Assembly (NCBI GenBank): GCA_934307695.1
Contig: CAKRCS010000010.1
Coordinates: 12,518 to 76,517, forward strand
Origin: an uncultured Agathobacter sp.
GTDB taxonomy: Bacteria > Bacillota > Clostridia > Lachnospirales > Lachnospiraceae
Direction of reading: 5' to 3'
DNA: 64,000 nt
Of this stretch, positions 43,570-52,071 are shown piece by piece. Both the position numbers and the translations under genes were made by a program. Below the pieces are notes generated by a model. The model was not told the origin of the DNA and did no database searches. It saw only the letters and a list, made by a program, of their open reading frames with translations. Each line of letters opens with the position of its first letter. Position 1 is the stretch's first letter.

Positions 43570-43683
43570 TTATCTGGTAAAATTGCAAAAGCATAAAATC
43601 AAGAATGTAATTCTCATGACCTTGGCAACCGATTTATTCGCGTGCTTTTCATTCTGTACCAGAACTCCTCCCCGTTCTTCCAT
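43570..43683 (-). pseudogene. Possible N-terminal remnant of a membrane (chemoreceptor-like) protein
   Basis: A 37-residue frame (MEERGGVLVQNEKHANKS then VAKVMRITFLILCFCNF) preceded by GGGAGG at good spacing. The basic stretch followed by the start of a hydrophobic helix resembles the beginning of clostridial methyl-accepting chemotaxis proteins, but it stops after the first half-helix. The call rests on resemblance only. Confidence 0.35.
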
Positions 43684-44087
43684 ATCATCTAACCTCCCAT
43701 ATAAATTTTAGGTGATTTATCACAATAATTACTCTATCGTTAATTGATTTCATTGTCTAGATACAGATAACTAACATGCATTAAATCGGTACCAAGATGC
43801 ATGATAATTGAATTTTCTACAATACTGCGTCATTTTTATCTGTATATATCTTTCTGCACATTTTTCAGTGCAGGAGTTCCCCAAGCAACGGTTCTTACTT
43901 CTATCCAGAGGTACCTGTGGAGAAGCTGCGTTCCTATCGGAAGAAGCAGTAAATGTTATGGCATAGGCTCAGAAACTGTGATAAGCTGTATCTATGTGAA
44001 ATAGAATTGTTAAAAACTTCTATCGGCTTTTCCGGTAAAAGTACAACACAGCAGACAAAAATAGACAGACATTAAGGGGAAACAGAC
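43684..44087. other. Gene-poor stretch before the aldo/keto reductase
   Basis: A+T-rich, with no complete gene. A short plus-strand frame near 43875-43948 ends ...YFYPEVPVEKLRSYRKKQ and looks like the tail of a lost gene; its family was not recognised. Confidence 0.4.
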
Positions 44088-45083
44088 ATGTATACAGCAT
44101 CCAAAGAAAGATATACAACTATGGAATACAACCGCTGCGGAAACAGCGGACTTCTCTTACCGAAAGTGTCACTGGGACTGTGGCATAATTTCGGAGATAC
44201 GGCAAATTTTGAAAACATGAAAAAGCTTTGCTTTACCGCTTTTGATAACGGCATTACACAGTTTGACCTGGCAAATAATTATGGCCCGCTTCCGGGAAGC
44301 GCCGAGAAGAATTTCGGACTTATCTTAAAAGAGGCTTTGGGAGCATACAGGGATGAACTGATTATCACAACGAAAGCCGGATATGACATGTGGGAGGGGC
44401 CTTACGGAAACTGGGGAAGCCGGAAATATCTTCTTGCCAGTCTGGATCAGAGCCTGAAACGTATGGGACTGGAATACGTGGATATTTTCTACCATCACAG
44501 AATGGATCCCGATACGCCGCTGGAAGAAACGATGGGTGCGCTGGCAAGCGCCGTACAGAGCGGTAAAGCAATCTATGTGGGACTTTCCAACTACGATGGA
44601 GAAGCTTTAAAAAAAGCGGCAGCTATCCTGCAGGACATGCGTTGCCCGTTTGTAATTAACCAGAATAAATATTCTATTTTTGACAGGACAGTGGAAAAGA
44701 ATGGTTTGAAAAAAGCAACCGCCGAGCTGCAGAAGGGGCTGATTACATTCAGTCCACTTGAACAGGGACAACTCACGGACCGTTATCTCAACGGAATTCC
44801 GGAAGACAGCCGCATCCGGACAGACGGCAGATTTTTAAACGAAAGCTCGCTTAGTGAACACAGACTGGAGCAGATCCGAAGACTGAACAATCTTGCCGGC
44901 GAGCGTGGAGAGAAGCTTGCGGATATGGCACTCGGCTGGCTCCTTTGGCACAAAGAAGTGACCAGTGTTTTGATCGGCGCATCCAATCCGCAGCAGATTT
45001 TGGACAACATAAAAGCTATTTCCTGCGCACCTTTTACGGAAGAAGAGCTAACGCTGATTGATGAAATTTCGGAAGCAAGATAA
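44088..45083 (+). CDS. Aldo/keto reductase (YghZ-like)
   Basis: A 331-residue NADPH-dependent reductase. It has MEYNRCGNSGLLLPKVSLGLWHNFG, ITQFDLANNYGP (catalytic Asp/Tyr), ELIITTKAGYDMW (Lys), YVDIFYHHRMD (His) and the cofactor end WLLWHKEVTSVLIGASNPQQILDN. The closest familiar relatives are L-glyceraldehyde-3-phosphate reductases, which detoxify reactive aldehydes. Start 44088 is behind AAGGGG; an internal ATG (MEYNRCG, residue 12) is a plausible alternative and matches family starts better. Confidence 0.9.
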   Translation: MYTASKERYTTMEYNRCGNSGLLLPKVSLGLWHNFGDTANFENMKKLCFTAFDNGITQFDLANNYGPLPGSAEKNFGLILKEALGAYRDELIITTKAGYDMWEGPYGNWGSRKYLLASLDQSLKRMGLEYVDIFYHHRMDPDTPLEETMGALASAVQSGKAIYVGLSNYDGEALKKAAAILQDMRCPFVINQNKYSIFDRTVEKNGLKKATAELQKGLITFSPLEQGQLTDRYLNGIPEDSRIRTDGRFLNESSLSEHRLEQIRRLNNLAGERGEKLADMALGWLLWHKEVTSVLIGASNPQQILDNIKAISCAPFTEEELTLIDEISEAR

Positions 45084-45242
45084 GTTGGAATTGAGATTCA
45101 TCTATTCCAAGGGGATTTAATAATAGTTATATTTTATTATCAACTTTGATTTCAAAAAAGTAAGGGACAAATAACATTCGAGACTATGAAGAAAAGTCTG
45201 TAAATAATAATCTTCTATGATAATGATTGACACTTTATAAAG

Positions 45243-45283
45243 CAAAAACAGCCATAACCCCAGTGTTTATCAGGGGCGTGGCT
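45243..45283 (-). terminator. Terminator of the MerR-controlled hydrolase gene
   Basis: On the minus strand: AGCCACGCCCC, loop, GGGGTTATGGCT, then GTTTTTGC. The stem begins at the hydrolase stop codon. Confidence 0.75.
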
Positions 45284-46280
45284 AACCAACCCCGTTTTCT
45301 TCAAAAAATTTCTGGATTTTATCAAACGGGATCACATCCAGATTATCATAAAGATCTGTATGAACAGCCCCTGGAATTGTCAGCAGCTCTTTATTGGATG
45401 TGTACTTGCTGTCCTTAATCATATTTTCATAAGCATCTTTTCCAAAATAATAGCTGTGTGCTTTTTCTCCGTGAACAATAAGGACTGCACTTCTGATTTC
45501 ATTACTGTACTTTAATATTGGCTGATTCATAAATGACATGCAGCCGATACTATTCCAGCCATCATTCGAATTCAGGCTTCTTTTATGATAACATCTGCCT
45601 TTATAATACTCACTATAATCTTTTACGAAGAACGGTGCATCCTCCGGAACCGGAAGTGGAACACAACCACCGCCTCTGGAATATTCGCCTTTACGATAAT
45701 CTTCTGTTCTGAGAGCATTCAGTGACTGTTTCTTTGCATAACGTGCTTCTTCACTGTCCTCAGAATCAAAGTACCCATTCGCATTTACCCTTGTCATATC
45801 ATACATGGTAGATGCAACAGTTGCTTTTATTCTTGTATCCAGCGCAGCTGCGTTAAGAGCCATTCCACCCCAGCCACAGATTCCAATGATTCCTATTTTA
45901 TCCGGATCCACATCTTCCTGAACAGAAAGGAAATCAACAGCAGCCATGAAATCTTCTGTATTAATATCCGGTGAAGCCATATATCTTGGATTTCCACCAC
46001 TTTCCCCCGTAAAAGATGGATCAAATGCAATCGTTAAATATCCTCTTTCCGCCATCGTCTGTGCATATAATCCGGAACACTGTTCTTTGACTGCACCAAA
46101 CGGTCCGCTTACGGCAAGCGCAGGATATTTCCCAGATACATTTTTCGGCTTATACAAATCTGCGGCAAGTGTGATTCCATAGCGATTTACAAACATCACT
46201 TTCTTGTGATCTACTTTTTCACTCTGCGGAAAAGTTTTATCCCATTCCGATACCAGCTTTAGTTCTTCTGTTTTTAACAT
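45282..46280 (-). CDS. Alpha/beta hydrolase (dienelactone hydrolase/DltD-like)
   Basis: A 332-residue hydrolase: YGITLAADLYKPKNVSGKYPALAVSGPFGAVKEQ, nucleophile elbow region IGIIGICGWGGMALNAAALD (G-x-C-x-G, so Cys rather than Ser), late Asp/His in SAVLIVHGEKAHSYYFG and PGAVHTDLYDNLD. The Cys nucleophile suggests a dienelactone-hydrolase-like enzyme. Start 46280 is chosen because GGGAGG directly abuts the earlier ATG at 46289. It is transcribed from the MerR-type promoter at 46345-46375, divergently from the merR gene. Confidence 0.8.
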   Translation of the reverse strand: MLKTEELKLVSEWDKTFPQSEKVDHKKVMFVNRYGITLAADLYKPKNVSGKYPALAVSGPFGAVKEQCSGLYAQTMAERGYLTIAFDPSFTGESGGNPRYMASPDINTEDFMAAVDFLSVQEDVDPDKIGIIGICGWGGMALNAAALDTRIKATVASTMYDMTRVNANGYFDSEDSEEARYAKKQSLNALRTEDYRKGEYSRGGGCVPLPVPEDAPFFVKDYSEYYKGRCYHKRSLNSNDGWNSIGCMSFMNQPILKYSNEIRSAVLIVHGEKAHSYYFGKDAYENMIKDSKYTSNKELLTIPGAVHTDLYDNLDVIPFDKIQKFFEENGVG

Positions 46281-46344
46281 ATTTAACATCCTCCCATATG
46301 CAAAATTTCTTGTAATTACACGAACAATCGTATATGATATAAAT

Positions 46345-46375
46345 ATCATACAACCTAAAGTTAACTTTAGGTCAA
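46345..46375 (-). promoter_or_regulatory. MerR-type promoter with 19-bp spacer and palindromic operator
   Basis: On the minus strand: TTGACC, 19 bases, TATGAT. The spacer holds the 20-bp perfect palindrome ACCTAAAGTTAACTTTAGGT (46353-46372). An over-long 19-bp spacer with a centred operator is the hallmark of MerR-activated promoters. A second inverted repeat TATGATAT/ATATCATA lies at the -10. Confidence 0.88.
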
Positions 46376-46399
46376 GCATAATTTTGAAAGAGGGTTTTT

Positions 46400-46837
46400 A
46401 TGTATACAATCGGTCAGGTTTCTGCAATGTTTGATCTTCCTGTTTCTACCTTAAGATATTATGACAAGGAAGGCTTTTTCCCTAATCTGGAACGAAAGGG
46501 AAATATCCGTTATTTCAGCGATAATGAATTGGAAGCGCTTCGTATCATTGAATGTCTGAAGAAATCCGGGCTTGAGATCAAAGATATAAAGCAATTTTTT
46601 ATCTGGGTATCTGAAGGCAGCTCCAGCTATGAAAAAAGGAAAGAATTATTTGAAGCCAGAAAATCAGCTGTTGAAACTGAAATTCAGGAACTTCAAAAAA
46701 CTCTCTCCCTCTTAAAATTCAAGTGCTGGTATTATGAAACAGCAATGAAAGATGGTAACGAAGCTACTATAAATGCCTTGCTGCCTGACAAGCTTCCTGA
46801 AAATATACAGAAACTATATGACAAAGGACATGAATGA
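46400..46837 (+). CDS. MerR-family transcriptional regulator
   Basis: A 145-residue MerR protein: YTIGQVSAMFDLPVSTLRYYDKEGFFPNLERKGNIRYFSDNELEALRIIECLKKSGLEIKDIKQF, then a dimerisation helix (RKELFEARKSAVETEIQELQKTLSLLKFKCWYYETA). No Cys-rich metal site; it resembles the AdhR/aldehyde-responsive branch, which twists 19-bp promoters. It very likely controls the divergent hydrolase and itself through the palindrome at 46353-46372. Confidence 0.92.
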   Translation: MYTIGQVSAMFDLPVSTLRYYDKEGFFPNLERKGNIRYFSDNELEALRIIECLKKSGLEIKDIKQFFIWVSEGSSSYEKRKELFEARKSAVETEIQELQKTLSLLKFKCWYYETAMKDGNEATINALLPDKLPENIQKLYDKGHE

Positions 46838-46989
46838 TTTTTACAACGCAATCATTTCCGCCACGCTGAAAACTGATCCAGAACAAATGATATATTTTGG
46901 TGAATACCCCCATCACAATATTCTTGTCCTCTAAAATTTTTCATTTACTGTTTTTGATTCCACCGTCATATAAGACTTTAGAAGTGGTG

Positions 46990-47484
46990 CTACAGCTCCG
47001 TATATTCTGCTGCATTTCCATGCTTTTTAATCAAATCCATCAATTCATCCGCCTGCACCCAGATAGTCGCTGTGTTATCGTTTGGATGTACACCGATTTT
47101 TCCACCAATGAAACTTTTGTCCAGATAAAAATGTACCCGGCGCTCTACATCATTCAAAATTCCAAGCGGTGTAACCGCTCCGGGTATAAGTCCCATAACG
47201 GCAGACAATTCTTCCGGTGATGCAAAGGAAAGCGCACGCAGTCCATGCTGTTTACGAAACTCTTTCAGATCAACCCGCTTATCTCCCTTTACCGTAATCA
47301 GGTAATAATTTCGTTTCTTGTCGTCCCGAATGAACAAATTTTTTGCGTCGCATTCCGGATAAGGCAGATCAAGCGACTCCGCCTCCTCCATGTTGAACAC
47401 GGCCTTGTGCTCGCTCACCTCATAAGCAATATTGTGTTCTGTAAGATATTGATAGGTTTCTGTCTTATTCATTGCGATACTCAT
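46990..47484 (-). CDS. YbaK/ProXp-type aminoacyl-tRNA deacylase
   Basis: A 164-residue YbaK/ProX domain: TETYQYLTEHNIAYEVSEHKAVFNMEEAESLDL, AKNLFIRDDKKRNYYLITVKGDKRVDLKEF and GAVTPLGILNDVERRVHFYLDKSF. The catalytic Lys is in AKNLF. Such proteins hydrolyse Ala-tRNA(Pro) or related mischarged tRNA in trans. It is a single gene between the merR gene and hypE. Confidence 0.88.
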   Translation of the reverse strand: MSIAMNKTETYQYLTEHNIAYEVSEHKAVFNMEEAESLDLPYPECDAKNLFIRDDKKRNYYLITVKGDKRVDLKEFRKQHGLRALSFASPEELSAVMGLIPGAVTPLGILNDVERRVHFYLDKSFIGGKIGVHPNDNTATIWVQADELMDLIKKHGNAAEYTEL

Positions 47485-47504
47485 TCCACCGTAAATCCTG
47501 CTTT

Positions 47505-47539
47505 TGCAAAACTTGTTTGTCCAACTTGTACAAACAAGT
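47505..47539 (-). terminator. Terminator of the ech-hyp operon (after hypE)
   Basis: A perfect 10-bp inverted repeat ACTTGTTTGT/ACAAACAAGT with a 9-base loop, followed by TTTTGC on the minus strand. Confidence 0.7.
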
Positions 47540-47562
47540 GAATGCCGACTGCTGCACCTCTA

Positions 47563-48564
47563 TTAACAGATCCGCGGCAGTCCCTCTCCCTGCAATATGT
47601 CAAGGTTCCGCTTTCCGCCGATGCGGGTGCGGAGCACCAAACGCCCCTTTTCTGCCTCGGTCGCAGCTTCTTTTACCTCTCCGATTGCGACTGCGTGCTC
47701 GCCATATCGGGATGCCCGGATCAGCTCAACTGCGCGCTCCGCATCCTCCGCGGCAACGATCGCGACCATTTTGCCTTCGTTACCCATGTAAAGTGGATCA
47801 AGTCCGAGCAATCCGCAGAAGTCCCACACCTGCGCATCGACCGGAAGTGCTTCCTCCCGGATCTCGAACTGCAAGCCGCTGCTTACCGCAAGCTCCTTTA
47901 GCACGGTGGCAAGCCCGCCTCGTGTCACATCGCGGAAAACGTGCGCTTTTATCCCATTGGACAGCAGCGCCTGCACCATCTCTCCCAGCGGTGCGTTGTC
48001 GCTTCGGATCGTGTTAGTTATCTCCATGCGCTGGCTCAGGATTGCGGCATGGTGATCCCCGACATTGCCGGACACGATGATCACATCACCCGGTCTGCTG
48101 TTACGCGCCTTTATATCCACCCCTTCCGGGACAAATCCGACTCCGGTTGTGTTGATATATACGCCTCCTGTGCCCTCGATCACCTTCGTATCGCCTGCGA
48201 CAACGATCACGCCCGCTTCTTTTGCGGTCTTTGCCATCGATGCGACGATCTTTTTCAGCTGGGCGATGTCTGCGCCCTCCTCCAGTATGAATCCGCAGGT
48301 GATATACTTCGGTGTCGCGCCCCGCATGAGAAGGTCGTTCACCGTTCCGCAGATGCACAAGCGCCCGATGTCGCCTCCCGGAAATTCGAGCGGTGTTACC
48401 ACAAAGCTGTCTGTGGTCATCGCGATCGTCGCGTTTCCCGGAATGACTGCTGCGTCCTCCATCTGCGAGAGCACTTCGTTGGAAAATGCCTGCTCAAATA
48501 TCTCCGAAATCAATTCTCCTGTCGCACGGCCACCACTGCCATGCTCCATAACTATTTTGTTCAA
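47563..48564 (-). CDS. hypE: Hydrogenase maturation protein HypE
   Basis: A 333-residue HypE. The start MNKIVMEHGSGGRATGELI and the C-terminal PRIC (cysteine accepting the carbamoyl group) are both visible. In between are DSFVVTPLEFPGGDIGRLCICGTVNDLLMRGA and GVIVVAGDTKV. HypE dehydrates the thiocarbamate formed by HypF to give the cyanide ligand of the [NiFe] centre. The start is TTG, fixed by GGAGGGG; the frame upstream of it is not translated. It follows hypD by 81 bases. Confidence 0.95.
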   Translation of the reverse strand: MNKIVMEHGSGGRATGELISEIFEQAFSNEVLSQMEDAAVIPGNATIAMTTDSFVVTPLEFPGGDIGRLCICGTVNDLLMRGATPKYITCGFILEEGADIAQLKKIVASMAKTAKEAGVIVVAGDTKVIEGTGGVYINTTGVGFVPEGVDIKARNSRPGDVIIVSGNVGDHHAAILSQRMEITNTIRSDNAPLGEMVQALLSNGIKAHVFRDVTRGGLATVLKELAVSSGLQFEIREEALPVDAQVWDFCGLLGLDPLYMGNEGKMVAIVAAEDAERAVELIRASRYGEHAVAIGEVKEAATEAEKGRLVLRTRIGGKRNLDILQGEGLPRIC

Positions 48565-48645
48565 AATACCCCTCCATCTTATATCGTGATCTGCCAAACT
48601 GTCCGTTGCGTTCGCAGTATTACATACTTATTTTTAAGATTGCTG

Positions 48646-49686
48646 CTATCGGTTCTCGTATGCCTGAAAACAGCTTCCCTCGTAAGATACCATGCATGCG
48701 CCCTGCGGGTTCTGCGGATGGCAGACCTTCCCGAACAGCGGGCAGTCCACCGGACGCATATTTCCTTTTAAGATCTCGCCGCAGCAGCAGCCCTTGTTTT
48801 TCTTATGATCCTCGTCAAGTCCCATGCTTCCCGCGTCAAATTCCAGATATTCGTCGCGCAGGCGCAAGCCCGAATCTGCTATGGCGCCCATTCCGCGCCA
48901 GGTAGCTTCGCACGGTGTAAAATACTTCGCGAGCTTTTGCAGCGCGACGGCATTGCCCTCCGTCTCCACGACCGACGGATAATAATTGCGGACACCCGCC
49001 TCATGGTTTACCGCCATCCGGACAAGTCCATAGATCGCGATCAGCAGCTCCGTATCCGCAAACCCGGACACCGCAAACGGGATCTTGTACTTCTCCGCCA
49101 AGCCTTTGAAATATGCGCTTCCGGTTATCGCGCACACATGCCCCGGCGCGAGGAATCCATCGAGCTTTGCGCCGCTTGTGATCAGCCAGTCAACTGCTTT
49201 TGGCATGGTCTTGAGCGCGGTCAGAATGCGGATATTGCGCAAGCCGTTTTTCTGCGCCTCCTCTATCAAAAGCGTGTATACAGGCGCGGTTGTCTCGAAG
49301 CCCACCGCCGCAAAAACATAGTCCGTCTGTGGATGCTCCTTTGCGAGCGCGATCACGTCCATCGGTGAGTACACCATCGCAACATTGGCGCCCTCGCCTT
49401 TTGCCTCGCTCAGGCTCTGCTCACTTCCCGGAACACGGAGCAGATCCCCGAAGGATGCCACACAGGTGTCCGGTGTTTTCGCAAGCGCGATCAGCTTGTC
49501 TATGTATGCCGATGGTGTCACGCACACCGGGCAGCCCGGTCCGCTGATCAGCTCGATCTTCGGCGACAGGATATCGCGGATGCCGTATTTCGCGATCGCC
49601 GCCGTATGGCTCCCGCATATTTCCATGAACCGCAGCGGTTTTCCATCATATTCATTTAGATATGTGCTGATTTCTTCAATCGTCAT
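48646..49686 (-). CDS. hypD: Hydrogenase maturation protein HypD
   Basis: A 346-residue HypD: PLRFMEICGSHTAAIAKYGI (Cys-Gly-x-His), LISGPGCPVCVTP, GFETTAP, GFLAPGHVCAITGS, and the C-terminal iron-sulfur cysteines (KGCCCGEI...CPLFGKVCHPQNPQGACMVSYEGSC). It is the scaffold for Fe(CN)2CO assembly together with HypC. Its ATG overlaps the HypC stop by four bases. Confidence 0.96.
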   Translation of the reverse strand: MTIEEISTYLNEYDGKPLRFMEICGSHTAAIAKYGIRDILSPKIELISGPGCPVCVTPSAYIDKLIALAKTPDTCVASFGDLLRVPGSEQSLSEAKGEGANVAMVYSPMDVIALAKEHPQTDYVFAAVGFETTAPVYTLLIEEAQKNGLRNIRILTALKTMPKAVDWLITSGAKLDGFLAPGHVCAITGSAYFKGLAEKYKIPFAVSGFADTELLIAIYGLVRMAVNHEAGVRNYYPSVVETEGNAVALQKLAKYFTPCEATWRGMGAIADSGLRLRDEYLEFDAGSMGLDEDHKKNKGCCCGEILKGNMRPVDCPLFGKVCHPQNPQGACMVSYEGSCFQAYENR

Positions 49687-49892
49687 GCCTCTAACCCGCT
49701 CATCAGATCGATGATCTCCTCTGCCTCACTCTGCTTCATCGTCTGGATCACGCAGCCTGCGTGGACGAGCACATAGTCTCCCACCTCCGCCTTTACCAGC
49801 CCGATATATGCAGTTACCTGATTTCCGGAAAAATCCACCACTGCCTTGCCGTCCTCGATCGACAGCACTTTGCCCGGAATTGCTACACACAT
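49683..49892 (-). CDS. hypC: Hydrogenase maturation chaperone HypC
   Basis: A 69-residue HypC starting MCVAIPGKVLSIEDGKAVVDFSG with the essential Cys2, and containing VGDYVLVHAGCVIQ. It carries the iron fragment between HypD and the hydrogenase large subunit precursor. Preceded by AAAGGAGG. A repeat element begins 16 bases upstream of the start. Confidence 0.95.
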   Translation of the reverse strand: MCVAIPGKVLSIEDGKAVVDFSGNQVTAYIGLVKAEVGDYVLVHAGCVIQTMKQSEAEEIIDLMSGLEA

Positions 49893-49908
49893 GAAATTCT
49901 ACCTCCTT

Positions 49909-49949
49909 TGGGGACGTTCCTTTTGGCACACAGAGCGCCCTTTGGCTCA
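49909..49949 (+). repeat. Inverted repeat copy 1 flanking the hyp interruption
   Basis: TGGGGACGTTCCTTTTGGCA and following bases match, in inverted orientation, the segment 51681-51721 over about 41 positions (core TGGGGACGTTCCTTT, then CACAC, then CCCTTTGGC). Confidence 0.75.
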
Positions 49950-50065
49950 CAAAAATGTCTCTGGTTACTAATTTCCACCATCTCTTAAAATAGTATAACA
50001 CAACCGGCATGATGTGTAATCCCTAAAGCCGAAGATGTTTACGCGCTCACTATTCTGTCTCCTTG

Positions 50066-50503
50066 CTATAAAGCCTTTACAAAGAGATATACATCCCTTC
50101 CCTTTTTGTTCGTGTAGACCGAATCTTCCTTCTCAAAGCCCAACGACTCGTGTAGCCTTATGCTCGCCGGGTTATCGACTCTGACCTGCTGGAAGGCAAC
50201 CGGATACTTTTTCGCCTGCGCAAGCTGCATTGCCTGCTGCATCGCCGCCCTTGCGTAGCCATGCTGCCGATACTCTTCAAATACCTCTATTCCGATTGAA
50301 ATTATAGAGTGCGAAAGCTCGTACAATGAAATCGTTCCTACAGCGGTGTCACCTTCCGCGATCGCAAACATTTCAAAATAGCGCCCCTGATACTGTGTGG
50401 TGTCCCACTCCAAGATGAGCCTTTTTGCCACATCGACAGGCACGTTCATCTTTGAGCAGATCGTCTCCTCATCCGATGCGTTGAATTTTCGTAATGTTAT
50501 CAT
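50066..50503 (-). CDS. GNAT-family N-acetyltransferase
   Basis: A 145-residue GNAT protein: TVGTISLYELSHSIISIGIEVFEEYRQHGYARAAMQQAMQLAQAKKYPVAFQQVRVDNPASIRLHESLGFEKEDSVY. The R-x-x-G-x-A acetyl-CoA loop is complete. The substrate is unknown. It lies between hypA and hypC with the acyl-hydrolase gene and has no obvious connection to hydrogenase. Confidence 0.85.
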   Translation of the reverse strand: MITLRKFNASDEETICSKMNVPVDVAKRLILEWDTTQYQGRYFEMFAIAEGDTAVGTISLYELSHSIISIGIEVFEEYRQHGYARAAMQQAMQLAQAKKYPVAFQQVRVDNPASIRLHESLGFEKEDSVYTNKKGRDVYLFVKAL

Positions 50504-50573
50504 GGGTTCTTTGCCCCCCTTACCAAAACCTTTTTCTTCATCAGTCCCATTTTATCACTTTTATGTAGATAAA

Positions 50574-50615
50574 GTAAAATACGGAACGTACCTCCCTAAA
50601 GGGTATACGCTCCGT
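50574..50615 (-). terminator. Terminator after the BAAT-like hydrolase gene
   Basis: Stem ACGGA-CGTA / TACG-TCCGT enclosing CCCT/AGGG, followed by ATTTTACTTT on the minus strand. It would interrupt the hyp operon between hypA and hypC. Confidence 0.65.
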
Positions 50616-50637
50616 GTCTTGTCAGATCATATAAAAT

Positions 50638-51567
50638 TTACGCTTCGCGCCATTCTTTTAGTGCAGCTGAAAGCCTTCTGTCAATATCTTTTCTGGTGGC
50701 TTCGCACTCATTCGGATAATCCTTTGCGGCTTTGAATATAAATCGCAGCACAAATTTAAGTCCTACCGGCAACGCCTTGTGCAGCAGGGATTCCGGCAAT
50801 ACAAAATGGGTTCCGTGTTCATACACAAGCGGTACATACTCGCAGGTATGCGGGCACTCCTTCAGGCGCTTGTCCATTCGGCGGATATACTTTCCCGCTT
50901 CCCAGAAAGAGTCATCATCTGCTCCTACCAGAAACAGCCTTCCTTTTATATTCTCCACCTTGATCATTTCCTCTTCCGTATGCGCTCTTGCCTTCTCAGA
51001 ATCGATAAACAGACAAGTGCTGCGCTCGATATCTCCGGAGCCTTTCGTCTCCTCCTCAATCTTCTGCCAGTATAGCGGATGCTCGTATACAAACGGCATG
51101 TACGCAAGCGGCTTTCCTTCCCAGGAAAGAGTGGACGCGCCCGGAACAGGCCATTCTTTGCATCCATCTTTTTCGCCCTGCTCGAAGCCCTGCCATACAA
51201 AATCACTTGGGGTAAGTCCGAACGTCAGTGTAATATCCGGGAAAAAAGATGCCGCAACAAGCGAGTCCATACCTGCCGTACTCATTCCCATTATTCCGAT
51301 CTTGCGGTTTCCGTTCTTCATCAGCCATTTAATCGCTGTTTCGACCCGTTCTAGCGGGTAATTTACATGACTATAATTTTTCTTTCCGGGAGACATGCAA
51401 AGGGCATTCACGCCATTTTTATGCAGCCACTTTGCGCCGCATTTTGCCATATAATCATTGGGATCATCTCCAAATAAACCAATGACAACGCAGTCTGAGC
51501 CTTTCGGATTCTCGTAATAGGTTCCGTAAAAACCATCTTTTTCGGTCTCGAAAAACTGTTTCTTCAT
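50638..51567 (-). CDS. BAAT/acyl-CoA thioester hydrolase-like alpha/beta hydrolase
   Basis: A 309-residue alpha/beta hydrolase. Nucleophile elbow: RKIGIMGMSTAGMDSLVAA (G-M-S-T-A-G). The remainder (LTFGLTPSDFVWQGFEQG; GRLFLVGADDDSFWEAGKYIRRMDKRL; EYVPLVYEHGTHFVLPESLL, catalytic Asp and His) matches the BAAT C-terminal family. Bacterial members act on acyl-CoA or other acyl esters; the substrate here is unknown. Start 51567 is set by GTGGAGGAA. Confidence 0.8.
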   Translation of the reverse strand: MKKQFFETEKDGFYGTYYENPKGSDCVVIGLFGDDPNDYMAKCGAKWLHKNGVNALCMSPGKKNYSHVNYPLERVETAIKWLMKNGNRKIGIMGMSTAGMDSLVAASFFPDITLTFGLTPSDFVWQGFEQGEKDGCKEWPVPGASTLSWEGKPLAYMPFVYEHPLYWQKIEEETKGSGDIERSTCLFIDSEKARAHTEEEMIKVENIKGRLFLVGADDDSFWEAGKYIRRMDKRLKECPHTCEYVPLVYEHGTHFVLPESLLHKALPVGLKFVLRFIFKAAKDYPNECEATRKDIDRRLSAALKEWREA

Positions 51568-51680
51568 AGTTTTTCCTCCACAGCTTCCATCATAGGATTC
51601 TTGCATCCTTATGTTAGCCCAGACTAACCGCATTGTCAATATTTATTATGCTTCCTCTTCACAGGTCAATGGGCGCTCCT

Positions 51681-51721
51681 TGTGCCAAAGGGCTATGGGT
51701 GTGTCGAAAGGAACGTCCCCA
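51681..51721 (-). repeat. Inverted repeat copy 2, forming the 3' end of hypA
   Basis: The mate of 49909-49949. It supplies the last nine codons of hypA including its stop (TAG at 51693-51695). The natural HypA end appears to be ...TGIEV; GTFLSTHP is added by the repeat. Confidence 0.75.
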
Positions 51722-52055
51722 CTTCTATCCCGGTGAGCTCGACTTCATTGCCGGAGTCGGTTGGATTTCCCTCCACACCGCAGTCCGGGCATTCGTACTG
51801 GAGCAGCTTCTTCTCAAAAAGCCTGCCACACTGCGGGCATTTGAGCAGGCAGCGGGTGATGGTCACGTCAAAACGTGCGCCCTCACAGGCTGTCCCTGCC
51901 GCAGCCTCGTCAAAATAATTCTTGATTACCTCCGGAGAATAGTCGGAAGCCTCCCCGATCGTAACCTTAAGTGCGGTTACCTTGGAAGCGTTTTTTGCAG
52001 CGGCTTCTGCGTTCGCCTTCTCTAACCACTCTATTGCTTTATGGTATTCATGCAT
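51693..52055 (-). CDS. hypA: Nickel chaperone HypA
   Basis: A 120-residue HypA. The N-terminal Met-His-Glu nickel site (MHEYHKA) is intact, and the zinc finger has two pairs, CLLKCPQCGRLF and YECPDCG. HypA delivers nickel, normally with HypB, to the hydrogenase precursor. It follows echF by 16 bases. The last eight residues come from a repeat element. Confidence 0.93.
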   Translation of the reverse strand: MHEYHKAIEWLEKANAEAAAKNASKVTALKVTIGEASDYSPEVIKNYFDEAAAGTACEGARFDVTITRCLLKCPQCGRLFEKKLLQYECPDCGVEGNPTDSGNEVELTGIEVGTFLSTHP

Positions 52056-52071
52056 CTTTTCTATTCTCCTT

